64,000 nucleotides of DNA, taken from positions 372,001 through 436,000 of the forward strand of contig JAKLMB010000015.1 of assembly GCA_022813625.1 (NCBI GenBank), read 5' to 3'. The translations under genes and the position numbers were made by a program. The DNA comes from Aaosphaeria pasadenensis. Taxonomy: Eukaryota > Ascomycota > Dothideomycetes > Pleosporales. Each line of letters opens with the position of its first letter. Position 1 is the stretch's first letter. Of this stretch, positions 22,844 to 31,867 are shown piece after piece. A model generated the notes under the pieces. It was not told where the DNA came from and ran no database searches. It worked only from the letters and a program-made list of their open reading frames with translations.

Positions 22844-24886
22844 TCATTGTAATCGAACACCAGCTTGCTTGTGCTTCTTGCCCTGTTGAGCCTGGGCATT
22901 GCTCATGCCACCAGCAAGGCTAGTATCCAAAGCACTCTCGGCCATCTTCTTCTTTTCCGCTTCGATTTTGTCAAGATGCTTTTGCGTTTTGGTATTGCCG
23001 CTTCCCTTTCCGTGGAATTGGTGACTAAGTTGCTTGAAGGCCTCCTTCGGGGTCATGTGTCGTCCGTGCTCATCTACATAATTGAGCTGTACATTGGGTT
23101 TGTACATCTTGTTCATCAAGTCGGCAGCCTTCCTACTATTCATTTGATCACGGTTGGCATTGTTCTTGCGCGCCCAATCTTCTCGTTCACGAGCAGACAT
23201 GTTGTTCCAACGTGTAGAGTCACGTTCCCGCTCACGTTGTTCCTTAGCCATCCGTTCGGACTCCTCTTCAGCACGTTGTTTGTCCGCAAGGAACCTCTGG
23301 CGCTCACGATACTGGTTCGTAAGCTCGGCAGCATTAGAGTCCTGAACAACACCTCGCTGCCTGAGGAGTTTAAGTGTAGCACCAAGGCCTCGATCAACCG
23401 TCTCTTCGACCTCCAAACCAGTCGCAGTCAGGTTGGTTGAAGTTTCTTGTTGACGAGCTTCGGCACGATCTTCCGCCTCTGCAGCCTCTGCGTAGGATTG
23501 TTCCATGTCAATATCCCCATCTTCATCTGGCCTGACAACGGTCGCATCAGGATCAACTGAATCCGCGCCATTAGATACGTGACTAGGCTTTCGTCGCCTT
23601 CGTCGTTCTTCCTCCTCAGCTTCTTCAATCTTGGATTGATCAAGATTCTGAACAAACTCGGACGTCTCATCTATGACCAAGCCCGGCTCCTCGGCTTCTG
23701 TGGTATCCTGAATGTCTGGTGTAGCCGATGCTTCTTCACGGAGACGGCGTGCAAGGTCCTCCGGTCTAGTCTTCTTCCGCTGCTTGAGGGCTTTGCGGCG
23801 CTGTGCGGCAAGCGAAGCTTGTAGGTCGTCATCATCAACAAATGAGGTGTCGAAAACACTCTTCTTGGGCTTCGGAGCCTCCGTTGCAATTTCGTCGACC
23901 TCCATCTCATTCTCTGCATCTTCCCCAGGGGTAACCAAAACGTCTTCATCTTCCTCGACGCGCTTTCGACGTGATGTTTTGGACTTCTTCTTCTTCGGCT
24001 TTTTGATCTTGACTTCCGAAATATCCATGTAGTCGTTCACTGGCACGTCGTCCTTCAGGATGTCGAGACTGACCGCAACCCTTTTCAATTGGGCTGCGCT
24101 TGATGCCTGTGCCTGTGCCTGCAGCTCTTCTACAGTTTTCCCCTGGCCATCCAGTGTGAATGCTTTCCGTTTCTTGCCATCGATCTCCTCGTCGTACTGC
24201 GCAAGAAGCGAACCTTGACCGTCTTCGTCGACTTCATTTGGATCGTAGGCGCGCTTACGCTTCTTCGAATCGAGTCGTTCTTGCAATCGTTCTTTTTCTC
24301 GCAACGAGACAGCCTCGAGTTCATCATCCTCGTCTTCGTCGACAGCCGTGTCTTTCAGCACCAGGATCTGATCCTCGCCATCTTCGAACTCCTTGACCTC
24401 ATGTCCGACTTTGACTCCAGCAAGATCGGCTTCAGTGTACTGCAAAGCCTCCCGTGCCTGACGCTCGCGCTCTTCAAGCTCTTTTTGCATCTGCTCCGCC
24501 TTGGCAATCTTCTTCTGTCGCTTCTTCGTCCCTCTGAGCCAGGCCATATCGTCGTCGTCGTCTCCGCCATCTGCGAGACCCTGCCCTTCTATTTTCGCAG
24601 ATCGTGAGGCCCTCTCACGTTCTTTCTTAATCGCCGCGGCTCGCTCTTCGCGTTTTTTTTTCGCATTGGCCTCGTCTTGTAGCTTGGTCCAATTGTCGTA
24701 AGCAGCAGCTTGACGGGTTTCGACGGTACTTGCGGGTTCGTCGTCGGAATCATCGCCTTCTTTGGCTTCTTTGAAAGAAGGACCAGCGGCGACTGGAGCA
24801 CCGCCAGGGACAGGCAATGGAGCCATGCCCATGGCGATGCGAATTTTGTTCGCCTCTTCGACGGAAAGGGAGAGAGCGTCACTCAT
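22844..24886 (-). CDS. snu66: SART-1/Snu66 family U4/U6.U5 tri-snRNP protein
   Basis: Single exon, 680 aa, ATG at 24886 (MSDALSLSVEEANKIRIAMG), the typical SART-1 opening motif. The protein is highly charged with long Lys/Glu/Arg coiled-coil stretches and acidic patches. Family blocks include DDMAWLRGTKKRQKKIAKAE, GLGATLKLLRQRGVV and LNYVDEHGRHMTPKEAFKQL, followed by SHQFHGKGSGNTKTQKHLDK. Snu66/SART-1 is a tri-snRNP component needed for pre-mRNA splicing in the nucleus. Yeast and human forms bind the ubiquitin-like Hub1; the short HIND elements used for this are likely near the N-terminus but I did not map them. It is a housekeeping gene and well conserved at both ends. Confidence 0.95.
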   Translation of the reverse strand: MSDALSLSVEEANKIRIAMGMAPLPVPGGAPVAAGPSFKEAKEGDDSDDEPASTVETRQAAAYDNWTKLQDEANAKKKREERAAAIKKERERASRSAKIEGQGLADGGDDDDDMAWLRGTKKRQKKIAKAEQMQKELEERERQAREALQYTEADLAGVKVGHEVKEFEDGEDQILVLKDTAVDEDEDDELEAVSLREKERLQERLDSKKRKRAYDPNEVDEDGQGSLLAQYDEEIDGKKRKAFTLDGQGKTVEELQAQAQASSAAQLKRVAVSLDILKDDVPVNDYMDISEVKIKKPKKKKSKTSRRKRVEEDEDVLVTPGEDAENEMEVDEIATEAPKPKKSVFDTSFVDDDDLQASLAAQRRKALKQRKKTRPEDLARRLREEASATPDIQDTTEAEEPGLVIDETSEFVQNLDQSKIEEAEEEERRRRRKPSHVSNGADSVDPDATVVRPDEDGDIDMEQSYAEAAEAEDRAEARQQETSTNLTATGLEVEETVDRGLGATLKLLRQRGVVQDSNAAELTNQYRERQRFLADKQRAEEESERMAKEQRERERDSTRWNNMSAREREDWARKNNANRDQMNSRKAADLMNKMYKPNVQLNYVDEHGRHMTPKEAFKQLSHQFHGKGSGNTKTQKHLDKIEAEKKKMAESALDTSLAGGMSNAQAQQGKKHKQAGVRLQ

Positions 24887-25624
24887 GTTGTCGGTGTTTA
24901 GTCGTGGCGTGCTTCGATGGGCAATCTGAGTGAGCTGTGATCGCGAAGTTCTTCAGGCATGGGTAGGCCGCGGCGCGAAATGAGGATGCGGACAACACGT
25001 GACGGAAAGTCGGCGCGTTTTGCAGTCAATCACCGGCGCTAATGATCACTAGCGTGCCAAGATGTCGAATCTCAAAACCAAATAAATTTGTCTGCTCTGC
25101 TCTGTTTTCTTTCTCTCATCAACGACCTGTGTCGCGCTGTCCCGGCCACTCTACGGGGTGTGTTGGTCGACGGCGCGGCAGTTCGTCCGAATTATGGAGC
25201 CATCAAATTTTTATGATGTCAATCTTCCGGTCGACAGGTCGCAGAGAGAGTTGGCCGCCTTCCAAAGCCTGAATTCACCTCACGGTTCGAGCTCGGTGGA
25301 GGAGACGTGCCTGGGCGACTGATTCCTGATCCTTTCACTGATGGCCGTCGGCTCATGAAGTTGAGGAAAAACCCAGTCCAGCCTACATACATTCCTGAAA
25401 TCCTTCATAGTCTTGATTTAACGTGTATCTACGTGCATTGTTCGCATCGCGCGAAACGCGCCATATCTGCATCAATCTGATCATGATCGTATATCATCGT
25501 TGAGCCAGCATTGTTCGTCTTTTAACAGGCGCGTTTCACTGGGTTGAATGCCTATTGTTCTATAATGGGAGATGTCCAGCTCTCCTGACCAGCCGATTCT
25601 CAATGTCCATCAAGTCTCGCCTGC
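24887..25624. other. Intergenic, 0.7 kb
   Basis: Promoter of SNU66 and 3' flank of PTH2. A 43-codon ORF starts near 25196 but shows no known features. No tRNA-like box B found. Confidence 0.55.
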
Positions 25625-26257
25625 TCATAGCAACTTCAAACCGCCTGTGACTTGATCCATAACGCTCTTCGGTGCTGGTCCGATTCCCAAGACTGTAGCG
25701 CTTCCACTCGCAATCTGGGTTCGTCCTGCGTCGTGGATGATGTGCGCCGCCATGCCTAAGCTCAAAGCCTGAGCCTGTAGAGTTTCCAATTCCTCCTCAC
25801 TTTTACATTGTAGCGCAACCTTCATTTGGCCGTAGCGTTCCCAGCGTCGTAGAATCGGAGAGTTCGGCGAAGTTTTGAGGAAGTGTTTATAGCACGCGAG
25901 GGTTGCATGACCGCATTGGGCCCCTATCTTGCCTATACAACACGTTTAGCATATGATTGAAAGCCATGCTTTGGAAGAGGGCACACCTTTTGTCATGCCG
26001 AGATCTGTTCGGACAACCAATACCATCTTGCATTCTTCATTGTGACCAGCAAACTCGCTCAGCGCAGCGTCGTCCTCGTCGCTGGACCCATCTGAGTCAT
26101 CTGCCTCAGATCCTTTCTCTCCTGATGGTTCAGAGATTGGGCTACCACCAAATATCCCCAGGGACTTCGCTTGTCCGACAAAGTAGCCTGTGACGCCTGC
26201 TACGAGAGCGCAGGCAATCGCAATGGACGCTGTCGTAGGAGGAGGATGTTCGGTCAT
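25625..26257 (-). CDS. pth2: Peptidyl-tRNA hydrolase 2 (PTH2)
   Basis: Two exons, 25987-26257 and 25625-25932 (54-nt intron), 192 aa. The start is the ATG at 26257 (MTEHPPPTTASIA); the frame extends upstream only to a GTG. An N-terminal hydrophobic segment (about residues 10-30, IAIACALVAGVTGYFVG) looks like a membrane anchor. An acidic Ser/Asp/Glu linker follows. The PTH2 core begins KMVLVVRTDLGMTKGKIGAQ and continues CGHATLACYKHF. It ends with HIIHDAGRTQIASGS and TVLGIGPAPKSVMDQVTGGL. PTH2 releases tRNA from stalled peptidyl-tRNAs. The anchored form is known at mitochondria in yeast and animals. Divergent from the bL28m gene. Confidence 0.95.
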
Positions 26258-26546
26258 TTTTCGTGTGGTCGCTGGGGAAATAGTGGAAACACGGCGGAGG
26301 ATATCTCTGTAGAAAGACAAACACTTGCAATAACTTTCCACTGAAGTTTGCGAAGCTACGGCAGCACGATTGTGAAGAAGTGGGATGTCGATTTCTCAAG
26401 AAGCTGTGAGTTAGACGCGGCCGCACGGTCCACCAGGCGCGCGGCTAACGATCTCCAGAAATCTTCTCAGCGGACCTCCGCACCATGATCTCTCGACCAC
26501 AACAGCCTGCGGTCGACCCTCGCATAGCTGGCCGTTCATCCCAATC
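26258..26546. promoter_or_regulatory. Shared divergent promoter of PTH2 and bL28m
   Basis: The 289 bp between the two start codons must hold both promoters. Both genes serve translation and plausibly mitochondria, so co-regulation is reasonable. No TATA box is obvious, as expected for housekeeping genes. Confidence 0.5.
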
Positions 26547-27623
26547 ATGCCTCCACGGTGCCAATTGCTCTCAGGGAGCCTTCCCCGACCCGCAAAATAT
26601 ATCCGCAGCGCGGCCCTTCTCCCCAGGACCTTCGCAACCACCGCTCCTCGCCATGGGCCCAAAGGTGGTGACTTGGGCTCTCATCTTCCAGTAAATGTCA
26701 TACCGAGGGATGCAAACATACCACCATACCCCTATGGTCCATCATTACTGTACAGGCAATCCAACAAGGGTCTTTACGGCGGACAGAGGATACAATTCGG
26801 CAACAATGTCTCCCCAGACACAAAGACGAAAACACGACGACACTGGAAGCCAAACGTCTTGTCGAAGGCTCTGTACTCCGCTGCCCTCAACAGAAAAATA
26901 AAGCTACGAATAACCTCCAAGGTTCTCAAAACCATGGATCGTGAGGGCGGACTGGACGAATACCTGTTGAAAGAAAGCGAAGTGCGCATAAAGGAGCTAG
27001 GTCCATTAGGATGGGCGCTACGCTGGACATTGATGCAGCAGCCAGAAATCATTGCAAGATTCAGGGCTCAGGCTGCGGCATTAGGCCTTGCTCAGGACGT
27101 TATCGACAAGCAGTGGCCGAAGGTATCACCAGCCCGCGAGGAGACCAAGGAACGGGCACAAGCACGGGTAGAATCCGAGGTGGTTGCAGCAAAGGAGCAA
27201 TACGACCGACGCACAATGATTGCGGAGAAGAGACTGGACAATTGGAATAAGGAGACTGCTCTCCAGCGATGGGCCGATAAATATAAGAGGAAGCGCGTGG
27301 CTCCAGATACAAACTTCGCTCGTGCCATGGCTGTGGATGAGAGAGCCAGGATCACCCGCGAGATCAAGTGGGCTGGTGGTGAAAACTCCTGGAAGGCCTG
27401 GAGGAAGGCAAAGAGGAATGGAAGAGTGGAAGCTGCTGGCGGAGACGAGGCTTGGTTCGCCCATCGACGAGCAGACGAGTTGATGAAGAAGCAACAGAGG
27501 CAAGCTGAGGCGGAGAAGAAGTGGGCTCTGCTCCAAGAACAAGGTCGACGAGATGCCGAACGAAAAGACGAATGGGGAGCTGTAATTAACGCGAAGAAGG
27601 GTGCAGCTCGGTTGACAATCTAA
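26547..27623 (+). CDS. mrpl24: Mitochondrial large-subunit ribosomal protein bL28m
   Basis: Single exon, 358 aa. The N-terminus is rich in Arg/Ala/Ser with few acids (MPPRCQLLSGSLPRPAKYIR, then SAALLPRTFATTAP), a typical mitochondrial targeting sequence. The bL28 core follows: KGLYGGQRIQFGNNVS, KTRRHWKPNVLSKALYS, LRITSKVLKTMDREGGLDEY. A long, charged, helical C-terminal extension (about residues 180-358) is normal in filamentous fungi and absent from bacteria. It is a structural protein of the 54S mitoribosomal subunit (yeast Mrpl24). The upstream ATG at 26485 is in another frame. Confidence 0.93.
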   Translation: MPPRCQLLSGSLPRPAKYIRSAALLPRTFATTAPRHGPKGGDLGSHLPVNVIPRDANIPPYPYGPSLLYRQSNKGLYGGQRIQFGNNVSPDTKTKTRRHWKPNVLSKALYSAALNRKIKLRITSKVLKTMDREGGLDEYLLKESEVRIKELGPLGWALRWTLMQQPEIIARFRAQAAALGLAQDVIDKQWPKVSPAREETKERAQARVESEVVAAKEQYDRRTMIAEKRLDNWNKETALQRWADKYKRKRVAPDTNFARAMAVDERARITREIKWAGGENSWKAWRKAKRNGRVEAAGGDEAWFAHRRADELMKKQQRQAEAEKKWALLQEQGRRDAERKDEWGAVINAKKGAARLTI

Positions 27624-28424
27624 GAGTGGGATTAGAAAGGTCAAACAGGAACGGTTATGAATGTACATCTTTCTTTAGCGGGCATGACCAGCCACCTGTA
27701 TGACTACTGTTTTTAGAATTGTACAATATCGTATCTCCTGTGCCCGCAATATTCTGCCAATGACTAGTGTATCTATGACATAGCGCACCTTCTCTGCCCA
27801 AAAACGTCTCCCATTGCCCCTATACGAAACAATTCGAAGAGTGCAAGCTCTCAAGCCTGACGACAATCTTTCGTATTGTCATCTTGAGTTAAATTCACTG
27901 AGTGCGAATGTGGTAGGTGTATGGTGGATGATTGCTTACTAGAGCCAGCCATCAAAGCGGCTAGCGTAGATATGACTGGTAATGAGTGTCACAGTAGAGT
28001 ATGTCAGCTCTTTCCGCAATTCATACAGTCACATTTCTTAATGATTGTTGTAAGTTTTTTTTGATGTGGAATTGGAACACGTTCATCATTGCTGTACTCA
28101 TACAGCTGCTCGAAACCGTCATTTCTTTAAGCTAGAAATTTTGTTTCGATCATACTAATTACATCGTTATTAACGGATATCATCTAATGCCCCTAGGATA
28201 GCACCCTGATATCTGTCCTCCTCTATACTGCATTTTGACCCGATAGTATAGGGATGGCGGTGATAGCTCCAAAATATGCAACTGTTCAGCTTGCCAAATT
28301 GGTGCGATGATCTTGATACCAGCTAAAGGCTATCATTGGCGTAGTGTTGATGCAAACATTGGTTCGTGGAGACTTTGAGGGGCCTCAAATGGTTACACAC
28401 ACTTAAGGAAGTGTCGGTAGCGAC
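27624..28424. other. Intergenic, AT-rich, 0.8 kb
   Basis: Convergent 3' flanks of bL28m and the JmjC-like gene. AT-rich from about 27.96 to 28.3 kb. No coding signal. Confidence 0.6.
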
Positions 28425-29630
28425 TCATTCATTCTCAAAGTGAAACCTCGTAAAATGGCCTTCCTCGTGACCTGGTCGATCTCTCCTGACCGCGCCTCCA
28501 CAGATGAGACATCTCTGTGTTGTCGTTCTCGTGAGGAACGTCACCCAAGCGTGTTTCATGTATTTCTTTGTCTCAGAATCCATGATATCGATAAGGCCCA
28601 TCTTCACTTTGTCCCATGTACGAAGCAATGTCAGAATGTTGCTTTTTTCTTTGATAGGGTTTCTCATTGTGTTGAGATCAATGCGGTCAAAGGCGCCTGT
28701 CAGAATCTCCGAAATGGCAGAAACGACACCTCGCCCAAATTCTGCTTTCATTTGCGCGCCAAGTTGCTCAGTGGCCCAGTAGCTCATATATAGCGGCAGC
28801 TTCTCAAGGCAGGCGAAGAATGAGTCCTTAGTGATGACTTGATATTTAGCGAGAACGCAAGGCTCCATCGTCAATGCTAGCATCGGTGTGAATGGAGGGA
28901 TTCGCAGACCGTCGCAAGCTTTCTGAACGAAAGTGACGCCGTGCTCAAACTTCTCAAGAACCTTGAAACTATCTTGGTCGTGGGTTTTAGCGAATGTATC
29001 GTAAGCATCGCGTAGAGTTGCAAGATTGTGTTCTGTTGGAGGCCATATCATCCATACCATGGAGCCTGATAGGAGAGTTGAATATGTGAAGGCCTCAGTG
29101 TTGTGTTGGAGACCAAGGGTGGCGTCTTGTGGTAAAATGCTGACTGTTGTGGGTACGGTGAAAAGTTCGTTTACATGGCGAAGTCCCCTCTTTTCTGGTG
29201 TACATTTCTCTTGGATTTCTTCAACGATGATATTTGGCAGTACGTTATCAGTCGCCAGATATCCGTTAGAGTCTCTGAGGCTGGCTAGTGCATGTTCCGA
29301 CATGAGAAACTGCGATGATGTAGCGCCTGGATCGCTGAGTGAAGCAGACGATGACCCAAGTGTACTGTTGTGGCTCTCGAATTTCCGGCGAATAATGTCA
29401 TGCAAGTCTTCCTGGGAGGGAATTGTGGTCAGAATGGCCATAGATCGGTTCAATTTGGGAAAGTATAACTCAGTCGGCCCATAAGAATCTCTGACGACAG
29501 AAGAGAATGATTTGAGCGGACCGATCTCCTTGTTCCCTATCAGATCGAGGAGTGACTTGGCAACTGGTGATTTTGACATTAGGAGTCTGGTGCGCACAGC
29601 AAAGAGCGTGTTTTGATCGCCTGCAACCAT
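28425..29630 (-). CDS. JmjC-like fungal protein with C-terminal Cys2His2-type motif
   Basis: Open frame on the minus strand. The first ATG is at 29630, giving 401 aa. The frame extends to 29657 through a GTG only, so an upstream exon cannot be excluded. Residues about 160-200 (FTVPTTVSILPQDATLGLQH, then NTEAFTYSTLLSGSMVWMIWPP) resemble the JmjC cupin core, with the first metal ligand at His176. The usual HxD/E motif reads HNT here, so the iron site may be altered. The C-terminus holds a zinc-finger-like C374-x2-C377-x14-H392-x4-H397 arrangement. Proteins like this occur as lineage-specific families in some filamentous fungi. A chromatin or regulatory role is only a guess. Confidence 0.55.
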   Translation of the reverse strand: MVAGDQNTLFAVRTRLLMSKSPVAKSLLDLIGNKEIGPLKSFSSVVRDSYGPTELYFPKLNRSMAILTTIPSQEDLHDIIRRKFESHNSTLGSSSASLSDPGATSSQFLMSEHALASLRDSNGYLATDNVLPNIIVEEIQEKCTPEKRGLRHVNELFTVPTTVSILPQDATLGLQHNTEAFTYSTLLSGSMVWMIWPPTEHNLATLRDAYDTFAKTHDQDSFKVLEKFEHGVTFVQKACDGLRIPPFTPMLALTMEPCVLAKYQVITKDSFFACLEKLPLYMSYWATEQLGAQMKAEFGRGVVSAISEILTGAFDRIDLNTMRNPIKEKSNILTLLRTWDKVKMGLIDIMDSETKKYMKHAWVTFLTRTTTQRCLICGGAVRRDRPGHEEGHFTRFHFENE

Positions 29631-30292
29631 CGTTGCGAGTAGCGTTGGAACCTCCACTTATTTGCAGAATGAGACCTTACTTTGCCCAAATGTGGCTTTG
29701 GTGTTTAGAACAAAGCTAGAAGTCGAAAAGGTGGGTTGAATAGAACGTTGGTGTGGAATATCGTTCCGTTGCGTTGCCTGTTGATGGCAAGTGAATGCTG
29801 CGTACGTTTGCTTGATTGGCGCGCGAAGAGCGCAACGACCTCTTTTGTCGCTCCATCGCGGATGCTATATAATCAGAAACAAGCCGCCACAACGGTCTAC
29901 ATCGAGATTTAATTGGTACTTGCCTAACAATCACACTTCGTGTAACATGAAATTAAAGCATGATAAAAGTCATCCATGGTTGCCGGTGTTACACGTGGTG
30001 TGAGATCCACCTTTCCTGCTTTCTCATATATGTACTACGGGAAGCCACTGACTCCCATTAAAATCTTGAAGCGCCCCTCGCTTCTTTCTCGCATCTGGTG
30101 ATAGATGCTGTTCTGTGTTTCTAGTCTACTCTGTGTCGCGCAGACGATAAATAAAAAAAATGCCTACATCACATTCAGAAGCACAATGTAGAACAGAATA
30201 ATTTCATTGCTCATATTCTTATGAATCTCTATAGATCTCATAACTCGTATACAGATATGTCGGAACCAGCGAACAGTAAAAACAGAGAGTGC

Positions 30293-30343
30293 TTAAAAAG
30301 AGTATGGAGTTCGATGCCTGATAATGTGTCATACTCTTTTTAA
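30293..30343. repeat. 14-bp perfect inverted repeat with 23-nt loop
   Basis: Left arm TTAAAAAGAGTATG (30293-30306), right arm CATACTCTTTTTAA (30330-30343). It can form a hairpin. It lies about 200 bp upstream of the 441-aa gene. It could be a small mobile-element remnant, an operator or chance. Confidence 0.75.
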
Positions 30344-30442
30344 CCTCAACATGACTGCTGCTCAAGGCCGAGCCATGAGATCGACCCAGGATTCAACTTC
30401 ACCTTTAGCGTCTTCGGCAGTCTTGATATAAACAAATCACAC

Positions 30443-30450
30443 TATATATA
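30443..30450 (+). promoter_or_regulatory. TATA-like element of the 441-aa gene
   Basis: TATATATA about 92 bp upstream of the ATG at 30542, followed by a C/T-rich stretch, a common fungal core-promoter layout. Confidence 0.5.
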
Positions 30451-30541
30451 CCCCTCTTCTCTTGAAGGTTATCACTGAAGGTGGAACTGAACTTTCTATT
30501 CCCACAAACTTCACAACGCGGCTTCACTTTCCAGACAGATT

Positions 30542-31867
30542 ATGAATGCTAACCAGCATCAAAACAGAAACTCCGCGGATTTGGGTTTTCGAAAAGCAAA
30601 TGCTGACATGGCCGCTTTCGAAATGCCACAGCACGGCTTGCTTGACTTTATAGCTCAACGTTCCGCCAATTCGACCATCACTTATGATCCCGAGTTCTTC
30701 AATAATGGCCCGACGGTGCCAGAGAATATCATCTTTACACCTGTAGATTCAACTTCAATCAAGCTTCCAAATGATCTACGGAGCGGATCATTCCACCGCC
30801 AGCTCTCTACGGTCAATCACATGGGACTCACTGAATTTCCTGAATCGTGCAATGCCTTCGGCATCGCAGTGCCAGAGAATACCATGATGGCACCTCCGGA
30901 TTCAGCTTCATCCACAATTATGGATAACTTACAAAGCAACTCACTTGATTCAATGCATTATGAGCCCTCTACATACGATCCCAATGGCTGCACTTACAAC
31001 CCGGGGATTTTCGATTCCTTCCACATGGCCCTGCCAGAGCATGCCATGATGACGCCCCCAGAGTCAACTCCTATAACCTTTCTAGATGGTCCGCGGAGCG
31101 AGCCAACCAGCATGAAGCATCTCAACCCCTCTACAGTCGATTCTGCGGGGCTCAACTTATACGAACCCATCAACCTCGATGACTTCTTACTTGATCCCCC
31201 ATCGCCTATCGTACCTAATGCACTCATCGAGTGCCAACCTGCTTACCCACAGTGCTACAACATCGAAGTACCCGAAGTGGGAGAAATCCGCCTACCTCCC
31301 TTCGTCGGCATCAACGACCCACTCGATGCTCACGATACCAAAGCCATCATCAGCAACACCACATGGACACTCATCAGCGTCGCCGCAATCATAAATCTGT
31401 GCGTATACCTCAACGAGATCGAGGACAGCTACGACGCGGTCACCTCTGTAGAATTCGTCGGTCTCGAAGTGTTAGAGCTTGACGTGTTCCGCTCGAACGC
31501 TACTGAACTCTTGCAGCGTTGCCAGAACGTACAAAATGTCAATCTCACCATCGATCTAAACGACCTTATCTTCAGCTACGAAGGCGGGGTAAGGGCGATT
31601 GATATGCATGCCATGGGACTCAAGTACGACTTCGCCACCATCACGGCGCTGCCGGAACTCAAGAGCGTGACGTTGGCGTTGAAGCCGTTCATGGCGCTTG
31701 AGAAGAGGCTTCTGGCGATGGAAGAGGAGAAGAATGCGGCGTTGAGTAATGGAATGTGGGCTCTGGGCGTCGAACAGTTCTGGGGTATGAAAGATTGGTT
31801 CGAGTTTCCAGCGTCGGGTCCGGGAAGATTCATTATTGTGACATGCCCTAGCCTTCCAAACTTTTGA
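30542..31867 (+). CDS. Uncharacterised protein with three degenerate PEN-x-MM-x-PP repeats, 441 aa
   Basis: Single exon, 441 aa, good ATG and TATA element upstream. The N-terminal half is Asn/Pro/Ser-rich. It contains a repeated block: VPENIIFTPVDS at residue 59, VPENTMMAPPDS at 110, and LPEHAMMTPPES at 164, a spacing of 51-54 residues. The C-terminal half (from about 250) looks folded, alternating hydrophobic strands and helices (WTLISVAAIINLCVYLNEIE, YDAVTSVEFVGLEVLELDVF, LPELKSVTLALKPF). This half recalls repeats of leucine-rich type, but weakly. No signal peptide or membrane span is visible. I do not recognise the family. Confidence 0.65.
   Translation: MNANQHQNRNSADLGFRKANADMAAFEMPQHGLLDFIAQRSANSTITYDPEFFNNGPTVPENIIFTPVDSTSIKLPNDLRSGSFHRQLSTVNHMGLTEFPESCNAFGIAVPENTMMAPPDSASSTIMDNLQSNSLDSMHYEPSTYDPNGCTYNPGIFDSFHMALPEHAMMTPPESTPITFLDGPRSEPTSMKHLNPSTVDSAGLNLYEPINLDDFLLDPPSPIVPNALIECQPAYPQCYNIEVPEVGEIRLPPFVGINDPLDAHDTKAIISNTTWTLISVAAIINLCVYLNEIEDSYDAVTSVEFVGLEVLELDVFRSNATELLQRCQNVQNVNLTIDLNDLIFSYEGGVRAIDMHAMGLKYDFATITALPELKSVTLALKPFMALEKRLLAMEEEKNAALSNGMWALGVEQFWGMKDWFEFPASGPGRFIIVTCPSLPNF

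Larger units (their letters stand above)
29631..30541. other. Intergenic, divergent promoters, with an inverted repeat
   Basis: Lies between the 5' ends of the JmjC-like gene and the 441-aa gene. It contains a 14-bp perfect inverted repeat (30293-30343) and a TATA-like element (30443-30450), listed separately. A small minus ORF (29716-29934) could hold an upstream exon, but I found no convincing splice pair. Confidence 0.5.

Noticed and set aside
25042..25272. 76-codon plus-strand ORF between SNU66 and PTH2
   Set aside because: No protein-like features, no TATA and poor start context.
27126..27668. 180-codon minus-strand ORF with hydrophobic runs
   Set aside because: Antisense of the bL28m C-terminal extension; hydrophobicity comes from the complement of Glu/Lys codons.
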